Source: Hyphomicrobiales bacterium
GTDB taxonomy: Bacteria > Pseudomonadota > Alphaproteobacteria > Rhizobiales > Rhizobiaceae
DNA length: 62,769 nucleotides
Direction: 5' to 3'
Assembly: GCA_026400435.1 (NCBI GenBank)
Contig: JAPLOZ010000022.1
Location: 1-62,769, forward strand
Shown: positions 26,028 through 34,523 of the stretch, piece after piece
How positions within the stretch are numbered: the first letter of the stretch is position 1
Layout: each line of letters begins with the position of its first letter
Position numbers and translations under genes: made by a program
Notes under the pieces: model-generated
What the model was told of the DNA's origin: nothing
The model's input: only the letters and a program-made list of their open reading frames with translations
Databases searched by the model: none

Positions 26028-26915
26028 ATGACCCAATCGCACGAAAAGGGGTTCTTTACCGAGGAAAACTCGGTCGAGGTCGTGACCGGCCGCAACGCCA
26101 ACGCGAAAAGCGAACGCCTCAAGTTCGCTATCGAGGTGATCACGCGCAAGCTGCACGAAGCGGTCAAGGAGACCGAGCCGACGCAGGACGAGTGGTTCGA
26201 GACCATCATGTTCCTGACCAGGACCGGTCACCTGTGCAACGAATGGCGCCAGGAGTTCATCCTGCTGTCTGACGTGCTCGGCGTTTCGATGCTCGTCGAC
26301 GCGATCAATAACCGCAAGCCTTCAGGGGCTTCGGAGTCGACGGTGCTTGGCCCGTTCCACGTCGCCGATGCGCCGGAGTTGCCGATGGGCGCCAACATCT
26401 GCCTCGACCACAAGGGCGAGGACATGGTGGTTTCGGGCCGGATCCTCGACACAGAAGGCAAGCCGATCGCCAATGCCGTCATCGACGTCTGGCAGGCCAA
26501 TGACGAAGGCTTTTACGACGTGCAGCAGAAGGGCATCCAGCCGGATTTCAACCTGCGCGGCGTGTTCAGGACCGGCGCGGGCGGCAGCTACTGGTTCCGC
26601 GCCGTCAAGCCGAAATTTTACCCTATCCCCGACGATGGCACGGTCGGCAAGCTGCTGGGCGCGCTGGGCCGCCATCCCTACCGGCCGGCGCACCTGCACT
26701 ACATCGTCAAGGCGGACGGGTTCGAGCCGCTGACGACCCACATCTTCGATCCCGATGATCCCTACATTCAGTCGGACGCGGTGTTCGGCGTGAAGGCAAG
26801 CCTGCTCGCCGAGTTCCGGCGCAACGGCGACCCGGCCCGCGCAAAGGAACTGGAGTTCGCGTCGCCTTTCTGGGACGTGGAGCACGATTTCGTGCTGGCG
26901 CGGGGCAAGCCCTGA
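26028..26915 (+). CDS. Intradiol dioxygenase, hydroxyquinol 1,2-dioxygenase type
   Basis: A 295-residue paralogue of the dioxygenase at 16567. Iron ligands are Y163 (EGFYDV), Y198 (KFYPIP), H222 and H224 (RPAHLHY). It carries the STVLGPFHVADAPELPMGAN stretch usual in hydroxyquinol 1,2-dioxygenases, and its place next to the monooxygenase supports that substrate, with maleylacetate as product. The ATG at 26028 is preferred over a GTG at 26019 that overlaps the previous stop, because AGGTGAG lies just before it. It ends the ten-gene operon and converges on the IclR gene with only nine bases between stops. Confidence 0.9.
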   Translation: MTQSHEKGFFTEENSVEVVTGRNANAKSERLKFAIEVITRKLHEAVKETEPTQDEWFETIMFLTRTGHLCNEWRQEFILLSDVLGVSMLVDAINNRKPSGASESTVLGPFHVADAPELPMGANICLDHKGEDMVVSGRILDTEGKPIANAVIDVWQANDEGFYDVQQKGIQPDFNLRGVFRTGAGGSYWFRAVKPKFYPIPDDGTVGKLLGALGRHPYRPAHLHYIVKADGFEPLTTHIFDPDDPYIQSDAVFGVKASLLAEFRRNGDPARAKELEFASPFWDVEHDFVLARGKP

Positions 26916-26924
26916 ACCTCAACG

Positions 26925-27698
26925 CTACTGAACCGCCAGGAAATCCTCGATTGCCGATGCTGCCTTCCGGAGCTTCGGCAAGGCCCGGCTTTCCAGTTCG
27001 GCGTTCGAAAAGCGGGCCGACTGCGTGGAGACGTTGATCGCAGCGACGATCCGTCCCGTGCGATCGCGTATCGGCACTGCGATCGAAAGCAGGCCGAGCT
27101 CCAGCTCCTCGTTGACGATGGCAAATCCTTGTCGGGCCGCCGTGGCGATCTCGGTGGCGATGCGTTTTCGGCTGGTGATGCTCTTGGCCGTGCGCCTTTC
27201 GATCGTCGAGCGAGCGAGGAAGGCTTCGAGTTCCGGCGTGGGCAGGTCGGATAACAGCACCCGGCCCATCGAGGTGCACCAGGCGGGCAGGCGCGTGCCG
27301 ACGTTGAGCGCGACGCTCAGAATGCGGCGTCCGGCAACGCGCGCGACGTAGACGACGTCTTCGCCCGAGAGAACGGCGGCAGAGCAGGATTCGTTCAGCG
27401 CGGTGGAAACTTCCCGCAAAAGCGGCTCGGCGCGCGTCCACAGCGAGGCGCCTTGCAGCCACGTGCGGGCAACCGAGAGCAGACGCGGCGACAGCGTGAA
27501 AAGCCGCCCTGTCTGTATCGCGTAGCCGGTGGCGGTCAGCGTCAGAAGAAAGCGGCGGGCCCCGGCGCGCGTCAACCCGGCCTCGGCCGCCATGTCGGTC
27601 AGCGTCATCCCCTCGGGATGGCGCGCCAGCGCCTCCATAACCTGCAGGCCCCTCTCCAGCGAGCCGACATGATCGCGCGAATGCGTCTCATCCTTCAT
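26925..27698 (-). CDS. IclR-family regulator (PcaR/PobR-like)
   Basis: A 257-residue regulator with an N-terminal winged helix (about 10-70: SLERGLQVMEALARHPEGMT then LTRAGARRFLLTL) and a C-terminal effector domain (about 85-257) containing NEELELGLLSIAVPIRD and AAINVSTQSARF. ATG at 27698 (MKDETHSRD) was chosen; the longer frame adds cysteine-rich residues unlike the family and would swallow the operator region. It is divergent from pcaIJF, as PcaR commonly is, and 3-oxoadipate is a plausible effector. Three palindromes lie in the 143-base gap. Confidence 0.9.
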   Translation of the reverse strand: MKDETHSRDHVGSLERGLQVMEALARHPEGMTLTDMAAEAGLTRAGARRFLLTLTATGYAIQTGRLFTLSPRLLSVARTWLQGASLWTRAEPLLREVSTALNESCSAAVLSGEDVVYVARVAGRRILSVALNVGTRLPAWCTSMGRVLLSDLPTPELEAFLARSTIERRTAKSITSRKRIATEIATAARQGFAIVNEELELGLLSIAVPIRDRTGRIVAAINVSTQSARFSNAELESRALPKLRKAASAIEDFLAVQ

Positions 27699-27761
27699 GC
27701 GGTCGCGCCCCGTGACATTCTCCCGGCGGGATTGACTCACGCCTCGCCCAAGATTAAGCGA

Positions 27762-27796
27762 GTATCGCATACAAAACATATGTTCGCAATGCGCAC
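27762..27796. promoter_or_regulatory. Three stacked palindromes in the IclR/pcaI gap
   Basis: GTAT-CGC-ATAC (27762-27772), AACATATGTT (27775-27784) and the imperfect GTTCGC-N3-GCGCAC (27782-27796) lie within 35 bases. The last resembles GTTCG..CGCAC-type operators described for IclR regulators of aromatic pathways. It is 46 to 80 bases before the pcaI start. Confidence 0.5.
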
Positions 27797-27841
27797 AAAG
27801 CGCTTCGGACATCGAACCGGTTCAGGGCTCGGAGAAAATCG

Positions 27842-28558
27842 GTGGGCAAGATCATCGCTGACCTTGATAGCGCGGTAGCGGACATCGCCGACGGCGTGTC
27901 GGTCATGATCGGCGGCTTCGGCGGCGCCGGAGCTCCCATCGAGCTGATCCACGCGCTGGTCGAGCGCTATGGCAGGACGGGGTCTCCAGGCGCGCTGACC
28001 GTCATCAACAACAATGCCGGCAATGGCGCCATCGGCATCGCCGCGATGATCGACGCGGGCATGGTCGCGAAGATGGTCTGCTCCTTTCCTCGCTCGTCCG
28101 ATCCGCGTGCCTTCACCGAACGGTATCTTGCCGGCCGGATCGCGTTGGAACTCGTGCCGCAGGGCACACTCGCCGAACGTATCCGCGCCGGCGGCGCAGG
28201 AATCCCCGCGTTCTACACGCCCACCAGCTTCGGCACGCAGCTTGCCGAAGGAAAGCCCGTCGCCGAATTCGAGGGACGCATGTACGTCCAGGAGCGCTGG
28301 CTCAAGGCCGACGTGGCGCTTATCAAGGCCGAGCTTGCCGACCGCAAGGGCAACCTCACCTATCGCAAGGCTGCGCGGAATTTCTCGCCGCTGATGGCTA
28401 TGGCGGCGGAGACGACGATCGTCCAGGCAAGCCGCGTGGTGGAGCCAGGTGCTATCGACCCCGAGCACGTCGTCACGCCCGGGATCTTCGTGAACCGCGT
28501 CGTCGAAGTGCCTGATCCTAGGCAGGAAGAGGCGTTGCTGCGCGAAGGGTCACGTTGA
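27842..28558 (+). CDS. pcaI: 3-oxoadipate CoA-transferase subunit A
   Basis: A 238-residue alpha subunit of a class I CoA-transferase, which together with the next gene moves CoA from succinyl-CoA to 3-oxoadipate. GTG start. The glycine-rich CoA loop is VMIGGFGGAGAPIELI (about 21-36). LTVINNNAG, FYTPTSFGTQLAEGK and ALIKAELADRKGNLTYRKAARNF are standard for the A subunit. The assignment to 3-oxoadipate rather than acetoacetate rests on the neighbouring thiolase, IclR regulator and maleylacetate reductase. Confidence 0.9.
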   Translation: MGKIIADLDSAVADIADGVSVMIGGFGGAGAPIELIHALVERYGRTGSPGALTVINNNAGNGAIGIAAMIDAGMVAKMVCSFPRSSDPRAFTERYLAGRIALELVPQGTLAERIRAGGAGIPAFYTPTSFGTQLAEGKPVAEFEGRMYVQERWLKADVALIKAELADRKGNLTYRKAARNFSPLMAMAAETTIVQASRVVEPGAIDPEHVVTPGIFVNRVVEVPDPRQEEALLREGSR

Positions 28559-29226
28559 TGTCGACAAAACTGACCAACGCCCAGATCGCCTGGCGCGCCG
28601 CGCAGGACCTGCCCGACGGCGCCTATGTCAATCTCGGCATAGGCTTTCCCGAGATGATCGCGAAGTTCAAGCCCGAGGGGCGCGAGGTCGTCTACCACAC
28701 CGAGAACGGCATCCTCGACTTCGGCGAGGCGCCACCCGCAGGCGAGGAGGACTGGGACCTCATCAACGCCGGCAAGAAGGCGGTGACGCTGAACCCCGGC
28801 GCCGCATTCTTTCACCATGCCGACAGCTTCGCCATGGTGCGCGGCGGCCATCTCGACGTGGCAGTGCTGGGCGCTTACGAGGTCGCGGAGAATGGCGACC
28901 TCGCCAACTGGAGTACCGGACCGGGCTCGGTGCCGGCAGTCGGCGGCGCGATGGACTTGGTCCACGGAGCAAGGCAGGTCTGGGTTGTGACCGATCATGT
29001 GACCAGAAAGGGCGAGCCCAAGCTGTTGAAGCACTGCAGCCTGCCGCTCACAGGCGTTGGCTGCGTCACCACCGTCTACACGAGCCTTGCCGTCATAGAC
29101 ATCGTCGAGCGGCGGTTCGTGCTGCGCGAGAAGCTGCCAGGGATGAGCTTTGAGGAATTGCAGTTCCTGACCGGAGCCGAGCTGATTGCCGGCGGGGTTG
29201 CCGACTTGATCGTACCGGAGATTTGA
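28558..29226 (+). CDS. pcaJ: 3-oxoadipate CoA-transferase subunit B
   Basis: A 222-residue beta subunit. The catalytic glutamate lies in HTENGILDFGEAP (about residues 44-56), and the C-terminal GCVTTVYTSLAVIDIVERRF is standard. ATG at 28558 overlaps the last base of the pcaI stop, ensuring equal synthesis of both subunits. The product 3-oxoadipyl-CoA goes to the thiolase encoded next. Confidence 0.91.
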   Translation: MSTKLTNAQIAWRAAQDLPDGAYVNLGIGFPEMIAKFKPEGREVVYHTENGILDFGEAPPAGEEDWDLINAGKKAVTLNPGAAFFHHADSFAMVRGGHLDVAVLGAYEVAENGDLANWSTGPGSVPAVGGAMDLVHGARQVWVVTDHVTRKGEPKLLKHCSLPLTGVGCVTTVYTSLAVIDIVERRFVLREKLPGMSFEELQFLTGAELIAGGVADLIVPEI

Positions 29227-29231
29227 CCGAG

Positions 29232-30434
29232 ATGTCCGAAGCATTCATCTGCGACTACATCCGCACCCCGATCGGCCGGTTCGCAGGCGCCCTGTCTTCG
29301 GTCCGGCCTGACGACCTCGGCGCCGTTCCCCTCAAGGCGCTGATGGCGCGAAATACCGGTGTCGACTGGGCTGCCGTGGATGACCTCGTCTTTGGCTGCG
29401 CCAACCAGGCCGGAGAGGACAACCGCAACGTAGCGCGCATGGCGCTGCTGCTCGCCGGCCTGCCCAAGGAAGTGCCGGGCTCGACCGTCAACCGTCTGTG
29501 CGGTTCGGGCATGGATGCCGTGACGATCGCGGCGCGCGCGATCAAGGCCGGCGAGGCCGAGTTGATGATCGCCGGCGGCGTCGAGTCCATGAGCCGCGCG
29601 CCCTTCGTACTGCCCAAGGCCGACAGCGCCTTTTCGCGCAATGCGGAGATCTACGACACCACCATCGGCTGGCGCTTCGTCAACCCGCTGATGAAGGCGC
29701 AGTACGGCGTCGATTCGATGCCCGAGACCGGCGAGAACGTGGCGGAGGAGTTTTCCATCTCGCGCGCCGACCAGGACGCCTTTGCTGTCCGCAGCCAGGC
29801 CAGGGCCGCAGCCGCGCAGGAAAACGGCAGGTTGGCCAGGGAAATCACCCCGGTGACGATCCCGCAGCGCAAGGGCGATGCGCTGGTTGTCGACCGCGAC
29901 GAACATCCCCGCGCGACCAACGTCGAGGCGCTGGCCAAGCTACCGACGCCTTTTCGCCAGGGCGGCACAGTGACGGCCGGCAACGCTTCGGGCGTCAACG
30001 ACGGCGCGGCGGCGCTGATCGTGGCATCCGAGGCCGCCGTGAAGAAATATGGCCTGACGCCGATCGCGCGCATTCTTGGCGGTGCAGCTGCCGGCGTCGC
30101 GCCACGGATCATGGGCATCGGGCCGGCTCCCGCGACGCGCAAACTCTGCGCCCGGCTCGGGCTGGAGCCACAGGATTTCGGGGTCGTTGAACTCAATGAG
30201 GCATTCGCCTCTCAAGGCATCGCTGTGCTGCGCCAGCTTGGCATCGCCGAGGACGCCGACCACGTCAATGCGAATGGCGGCGCCATCGCGCTCGGTCATC
30301 CGCTAGGCATGTCCGGCGCGCGCATCACCGGAACGGCGGCGCTGGAGCTGCATGGGCGTGGCGCAAAATTCGCGCTTGCCACGATGTGCATCGGCGTCGG
30401 CCAGGGTATCGCGCTTGCCTTGGAGAGGGCGTAG
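29232..30434 (+). CDS. pcaF: 3-oxoadipyl-CoA thiolase
   Basis: A 400-residue thiolase that cleaves 3-oxoadipyl-CoA to succinyl-CoA and acetyl-CoA, the last step of the pathway. The nucleophile is C90 in NRLCGSGMDAV; the other active-site blocks are VVELNEAFASQG, NGGAIALGHPLGMSG and MCIGVGQG. It starts FICDYIRTPIGRFAGALSSVRPDDL, as PcaF proteins do. ATG at 29232 has GGAG upstream; a TTG at 29223 is less likely. The stop abuts the stop of the convergent GntR gene with no gap. Confidence 0.92.
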   Translation: MSEAFICDYIRTPIGRFAGALSSVRPDDLGAVPLKALMARNTGVDWAAVDDLVFGCANQAGEDNRNVARMALLLAGLPKEVPGSTVNRLCGSGMDAVTIAARAIKAGEAELMIAGGVESMSRAPFVLPKADSAFSRNAEIYDTTIGWRFVNPLMKAQYGVDSMPETGENVAEEFSISRADQDAFAVRSQARAAAAQENGRLAREITPVTIPQRKGDALVVDRDEHPRATNVEALAKLPTPFRQGGTVTAGNASGVNDGAAALIVASEAAVKKYGLTPIARILGGAAAGVAPRIMGIGPAPATRKLCARLGLEPQDFGVVELNEAFASQGIAVLRQLGIAEDADHVNANGGAIALGHPLGMSGARITGTAALELHGRGAKFALATMCIGVGQGIALALERA

Positions 30435-31100
30435 CTATTCCCCGGTCGCAAAAACCGCGCTCGCTTCGCTGACGATCGAAACATGCGCCCGCGCCGCGGC
30501 GCCGGCTGCGGCGGCGTCGCCGCGCATGATGGCGGTGACGATCAGGTCGTGTTCCTGCCAGGATTTCGAGAGGCGGCCAGCCAACCGGAACTGCGCGCGG
30601 CGGAACGGCGCCAGCCGGCTGCGGGTGAGCGAGACCAATTCGAAAACGTGGCTGTTGTGGGCTCCGACATAGAGCCGCGAGTGAAACTCGGTATTGTACG
30701 CCTCGTAGTCCTCTTCGGAGCCCAGGCGGACGTATCCGGCCGAATCCTGGTGCTCGCGCTCGAGTGTGCCGCGTTCCTCGGGAGACATGCGCTCGGCTGA
30801 AAAGCGCGCGCAGATGCCCTCGAGTTCTGCCATGCTCTCGAACATCGAGGCGAGGTGCTCCAGGGTGACGGTCGCGACGATGGCGCCGCGGTTGGGTCGC
30901 CGCTCGACAAGGCCCATCGCGCTCAATTGCCCGAGCGCCTCGCGCACCGGAGTACGCGAAACGTGGAAGTCTGCCGCGAGTGAGACCTCGTCGAGCTTGT
31001 CACCGGGACGAAAAGAGCCGGTGACGATCCTGTCGGCGATCGCCCGCGCCATCTGGTCGACCGTAGTTCCGGTCCTGATCAATTGCCGCTTGACGCTCAA
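30435..31100 (-). CDS. GntR-family (FadR/FCD subgroup) regulator
   Basis: A 221-residue regulator with an N-terminal winged helix (about 12-80: IADRIVTGSFRPGDKLDEVS then SRTPVREALGQLSAMGLVERR) and an all-helical FCD ligand domain (about 90-215) with the metal/ligand-binding pattern NTEFHSRLY and HDLIVTAI. It is divergent from the BMP transporter/biuret operon, so it probably represses or activates that operon in response to a pathway metabolite. An AAATTGATC direct repeat with an overlapping inverted repeat in the intergenic region is its likely binding site. Confidence 0.91.
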   Translation of the reverse strand: MSVKRQLIRTGTTVDQMARAIADRIVTGSFRPGDKLDEVSLAADFHVSRTPVREALGQLSAMGLVERRPNRGAIVATVTLEHLASMFESMAELEGICARFSAERMSPEERGTLEREHQDSAGYVRLGSEEDYEAYNTEFHSRLYVGAHNSHVFELVSLTRSRLAPFRRAQFRLAGRLSKSWQEHDLIVTAIMRGDAAAAGAAARAHVSIVSEASAVFATGE

Positions 31101-31152
31101 ATCGCCCCCCGCACCAGCGCCGCGCGCATGTCGCGCTGGCGTGTATGCCTAT

Positions 31153-31190
31153 AAATTGATCGCACTGTCAAATTGATCATGTATTAATCA
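31153..31190. promoter_or_regulatory. Candidate GntR operator: AAATTGATC repeats
   Basis: AAATTGATC occurs at 31153-31161 and again at 31170-31178, 17 bases apart. The second copy is also the left arm of an inverted repeat (TTGAT...AATCA, ending 31190). It lies 53-90 bases before the GntR start, suited to autoregulation. Confidence 0.45.
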
Positions 31191-31215
31191 TTCAGAAAGG
31201 GCATTTGCGGCTTGT

Positions 31216-31230
31216 TTGTGCAGTGCACAA
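31216..31230. promoter_or_regulatory. Perfect 15-base palindrome TTGTGCA-G-TGCACAA
   Basis: A perfect odd-centred palindrome about 60 bases upstream of the sigma-54 promoter, the position expected for an enhancer-binding activator. It does not match the NtrC consensus, where GCAC precedes GTGC, so the factor is unknown. Confidence 0.45.
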
Positions 31231-31274
31231 CGAAGAGAGACCGGAAATCGTTGATTTATTTCCGTTTTTCAGGC

Positions 31275-31290
31275 TGGCACGACGATTGCA
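31275..31290 (+). promoter_or_regulatory. Sigma-54 (RpoN) promoter of the biuret operon
   Basis: TGGCACG-N4-TTGCA matches the sigma-54 -24/-12 consensus at every specified base, with the essential GG and GC ten bases apart. Transcription would start near 31300, leaving a leader of about 40 bases before the ATG at 31341. RpoN promoters typically serve nitrogen-limitation genes, which fits the operon's function. Confidence 0.75.
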
Positions 31291-31340
31291 TACACTTTGT
31301 CAGAACCACGTTTTCCGAGCCAACCATCCAGGAGCGTTCC

Positions 31341-32468
31341 ATGACTGACCGTTTCGTCCTCACCCGCCGCCAGCTTCTCAAGACCTCCGCGGCCGGGGCC
31401 GCCATCGGCGCCGCTACGTCGATACTTCCGTTCAGTGCAGCCCGCGCGGCGTCGGCCACGGTCGGCTTCATATACGTCGGCCCGAAAGATGACTATGGCT
31501 ACAATCAGGCACACGCCGAAGGCGCAGCCGTTCTCAAGGCCATGGACGGTATTACGGTCGTCGAGGAAGAAAACGTCCCCGAGACCGTCGATGTCCAGAA
31601 GACGATGGAATCGATGATCAACCTCGATGGCGCATCGCTCGTCTTCCCGACCTCGTTCGGCTATTTCGACCCCCACATGCTGGCCATGGCCGCGAAATTC
31701 CCCGACGTCCAGTTCCGCCACTGCGGCGGCATGTGGACCGAAGGCAAGCATCCCATGAATACCGGCTCCTATTTCGGTTATATCGGCCAGGGCCAGTATC
31801 TCAACGGCATCGCTGCCGGCCATGCGACCAAGACCAAAAAGATCGGCTTCGTTGCCGCAAAGCCGATCCCGCAGGTGCTGATCAACATCAACTCGTTCCT
31901 GCTTGGCGCGCGCTCGGTCGATCCCACCATCACATGTCAGGTCATCTTCACGGGAGAGTGGTCGCTGGCCGTCAAGGAGGCCGAAGCGACCAACGCGCTG
32001 GTCGACCAGAGCGTCGACGTCATCACATGCCATGTCGACAGCCCGAAAGTGGTCGTCGAGACGGCCGCCGGCCGTGGCGCCTTCGTCTGCGGCTATCATG
32101 CGAACCAGTCGCCGCTCGCGCCCGAGAAATATCTCACCGGCGCGGAATGGAACTGGGCAAACGTCTACAAGATGTATGTCGACAAGCTGGTGGCCGGTGA
32201 ACCGCTGCCCAACTTCACGCGCGGCGGCCTTGCCGACGGCTTCGTCAAGATGAGCCCGTTCGGGCCTGGCATGTCCGAGGCGGCGCGTACGCAGTTCGAC
32301 GCGACGCTGGCTGAAATCATGAAGGGCGGCTTCTCGGTCTTCAAGGGCCCGCTCAAGAACAACAAGGGCGATGTCGTGGCCGCCGACGGCCAGGCTTTCC
32401 CGGAAACGGCTGTCGAGCTCGAAAGCATGGACTATCTGGTCGAGGGCGTAGTCGGTTCGACGTCGTAG
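31341..32468 (+). CDS. BMP-family ABC importer substrate-binding protein (Tat-exported)
   Basis: A 375-residue periplasmic lipoprotein-like binding protein of the BMP/PnrA (nucleoside-type) family, but with a twin-arginine leader (LTRRQLLKTSAAG) rather than a lipobox. The mature part begins ASATVGFIYVGPKDDYGYNQAHAEG, the family's usual N-terminus, with PDVQFRHCGG and NTGSYFGYIGQGQYLNGIAAGH. AGGAG is six to ten bases before the ATG. BMP proteins commonly bind nucleosides or purines; here, at the head of a biuret/allophanate operon, a small ureide such as biuret or triuret is the likely ligand. Confidence 0.88.
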   Translation: MTDRFVLTRRQLLKTSAAGAAIGAATSILPFSAARAASATVGFIYVGPKDDYGYNQAHAEGAAVLKAMDGITVVEEENVPETVDVQKTMESMINLDGASLVFPTSFGYFDPHMLAMAAKFPDVQFRHCGGMWTEGKHPMNTGSYFGYIGQGQYLNGIAAGHATKTKKIGFVAAKPIPQVLININSFLLGARSVDPTITCQVIFTGEWSLAVKEAEATNALVDQSVDVITCHVDSPKVVVETAAGRGAFVCGYHANQSPLAPEKYLTGAEWNWANVYKMYVDKLVAGEPLPNFTRGGLADGFVKMSPFGPGMSEAARTQFDATLAEIMKGGFSVFKGPLKNNKGDVVAADGQAFPETAVELESMDYLVEGVVGSTS

Positions 32469-32472
32469 GCTC

Positions 32473-33582
32473 ATGACCGACATCGCAGCCACCCCCTCCG
32501 CCTTGTCGCCCAAACTTTCCCCGGCGCTCGAATGGGTCGCGCGCCGGGCTGAAGGTTTCGTCATCCCGGTCGCCGCCATCATCGTCGGGATGGCGATCTT
32601 CAGCGTGTTCGTAGCGTTGCTCGGCAAGTCGCCGGCGCAGCTCTTCGACCTCATGTGGCGAGGCGGCTTCGGGTCCTGGTTCTCGATCCAGAACACGCTG
32701 TCGCGGGCAGCGCCGCTGCTGCTTGCGGCGCTGTGCGTGGCGTTGCCGGCGCGTCTTGGCCTCGTCGTCATCGGCGGCGAAGGGGCTATCGTGCTCGGCG
32801 GCGTTGCAGCGGCGGCGATCGGTGTCTGGCTCGACGGAGCGCCTTCCTTTCTCGTGATCCTGCTGATGGGGGCGGGGGGCATGGTCGCCGGCGGCATCTG
32901 GATAGGTGCCGTAGGCGCACTGCGCCACTACCGCGCCGTCAACGAGACGATCTCCAGCCTGCTGATGGCCTATATCGCGATTGCGCTGATGAACCAGCTC
33001 GTGGAAGGTCCGCTGCGCGATCCCGCCTCGCTCAACAAGCCCTCGACCCATCCGCTTGCAGAAGCTTACCGCATAGGTTCCATACCGGGCATGGACGTGC
33101 ATTGGGGGCTGGTTGTGGGCATTGTCGCTTGCATCGTATCCTGGATCCTGATCGAGAAGACCCGCTGGGGCTTTGCGGCCCGCATTGCCGGCGGCAACGT
33201 GCGCGCAGCACAGGTGCAGGGGCTTGCGGTTGGCCCGCTGATCGTCGGCTTCTGCGCGCTGGCCGGCGCCTTCGCCGGTCTCGCAGGCATGATCGAGGTT
33301 GCCGCCGTTCAGGGCAACGCCAACGGCTCGCTGGTCGCCGGATACGGCTATGCCGGCATCCTGGTGGCGTTCCTCGCCAGGCAGAATCCGCTGGCCATCA
33401 TTCCGGTGGCGGTGCTGCTCGGTGGCATCGACGCGTCAGGCGGTCTGATCCAGCGCCGCATGGATATGCCCGACGCCACCGTTCTGGTGCTGCAGGGCGT
33501 GCTGTTCATCGTTATCCTGTTCAGCGAGACCTTTTATGGCCGCTTCAGGATATTCAATCCCGACCTGTGGAAAAGAGGCTGA
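32473..33582 (+). CDS. BMP-type ABC importer permease 1
   Basis: A 369-residue membrane protein of the BPD_transp_2 family with about nine hydrophobic helices. RLGLVVIGGEGAIVLGGVAAAAIG and the later GGNVRAAQVQGLAV coupling segment are typical of BmpB/YufP-like permeases. It begins four bases after the binding-protein stop and is co-transcribed with the second permease two bases further on. Confidence 0.9.
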   Translation: MTDIAATPSALSPKLSPALEWVARRAEGFVIPVAAIIVGMAIFSVFVALLGKSPAQLFDLMWRGGFGSWFSIQNTLSRAAPLLLAALCVALPARLGLVVIGGEGAIVLGGVAAAAIGVWLDGAPSFLVILLMGAGGMVAGGIWIGAVGALRHYRAVNETISSLLMAYIAIALMNQLVEGPLRDPASLNKPSTHPLAEAYRIGSIPGMDVHWGLVVGIVACIVSWILIEKTRWGFAARIAGGNVRAAQVQGLAVGPLIVGFCALAGAFAGLAGMIEVAAVQGNANGSLVAGYGYAGILVAFLARQNPLAIIPVAVLLGGIDASGGLIQRRMDMPDATVLVLQGVLFIVILFSETFYGRFRIFNPDLWKRG

Positions 33583-33583
33583 G

Positions 33584-34510
33584 ATGGAAAGCACCGACAT
33601 CGGCCTGTGGGGTGTACCACTCGCGATCCTCGGCGGCGCCATCCGTGTATCGACGCCGTTCATCTTCGTCAGCCTCGGCGAGACGATCACGGAACGCTCC
33701 GGCCGCATCAACCTGGGCCTCGAAGGGATTCTCGTTTTCGGTGCGATGACGGCCTATGCGGTGGCGGTTATGACCGGATCTCCGTGGCTCGGCGTTTTGG
33801 CGGCGTCCGCCACCGGCGCGGCCTTCGGCCTTTTCCATGGCTGGATCTGCAAGTTTCCGAAGGTCAACGACATCGCCATCGGCATCGCGCTGATGCTGTT
33901 CGGCTCGGGGCTGGCCTTCTTCTTCGGCAAGCCGTTCATCCAGCCGTCGGCGCCTGACCTGCCGGCCATTCCGCTGGGAGGGTGGTCCAATATCCCCCAG
34001 GTGCAGGCCGCGCTCAACATCAACGTGCTGTTCATCATCGGCGCGGCATTGGCGGTGTTTCTGTGGTGGGCGTTCAAGAATACCCGCGCCGGCCTCATCG
34101 TGCGCGTCGTCGGCGACAGCTCGGACGCTGCGCGCGCCATGGGCCTGAACCCTGACACGGTGCGGCTGCTGTCGACCGGCGTCGGCGGCGCGCTTGCGGC
34201 GATCGGCGGGGCCTATCTGTCGCTCTACTATCCCGGGAGCTGGAGCGAAGGCGTTTCGTCGGGGCAGGGCCTGATGGCTGTGGCGCTGGTTATTTTCGCA
34301 CGCTGGAACCCGCTTGGTTGCTTCGCGGCGGCGCTCCTGTTCGGCGGCGCCGGCGCGCTCGGCCCGGCGTTGCAGTCGGTCGGCGTCACGCAGGGCTACT
34401 ACCTGTTTTATGCGGCTCCCTACATCCTCACGCTCGTCATCATGATCATGACATCCTCACCGGGCCGATCGCTCGCCGGCGCGCCAGGCGAACTGTCGAT
34501 CACCAAATAG
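33584..34510 (+). CDS. BMP-type ABC importer permease 2
   Basis: A 308-residue membrane partner permease (YufQ-like). It starts [20 protein letters not shown], then [19 protein letters not shown], a segment shared by permeases of this family, and carries [15 protein letters not shown] as the ATPase-contact region. The ATG at 33584 is the first start after the previous stop. It is directly followed by the biuret hydrolase gene. Confidence 0.9.
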   Translation: MESTDIGLWGVPLAILGGAIRVSTPFIFVSLGETITERSGRINLGLEGILVFGAMTAYAVAVMTGSPWLGVLAASATGAAFGLFHGWICKFPKVNDIAIGIALMLFGSGLAFFFGKPFIQPSAPDLPAIPLGGWSNIPQVQAALNINVLFIIGAALAVFLWWAFKNTRAGLIVRVVGDSSDAARAMGLNPDTVRLLSTGVGGALAAIGGAYLSLYYPGSWSEGVSSGQGLMAVALVIFARWNPLGCFAAALLFGGAGALGPALQSVGVTQGYYLFYAAPYILTLVIMIMTSSPGRSLAGAPGELSITK

Positions 34511-34523
34511 GAACAGCCGCTCC

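Noticed and set aside
26352..26363. GPFH in the second intradiol dioxygenase read as loss of an iron-binding Tyr (GPFY in the first)
   Set aside because: That position is not an iron ligand. By spacing to the His pair, the ligand tyrosines are Y163 and Y198, both present.
31216..31230. Palindrome as an NtrC site
   Set aside because: NtrC half-sites run GCAC...GTGC; here the order is GTGCA then TGCAC, so it does not fit the consensus.
31269..32897. 542-codon minus-strand frame opposite the BMP binding protein
   Set aside because: It crosses the sigma-54 promoter and two genes and has no recognisable domain.
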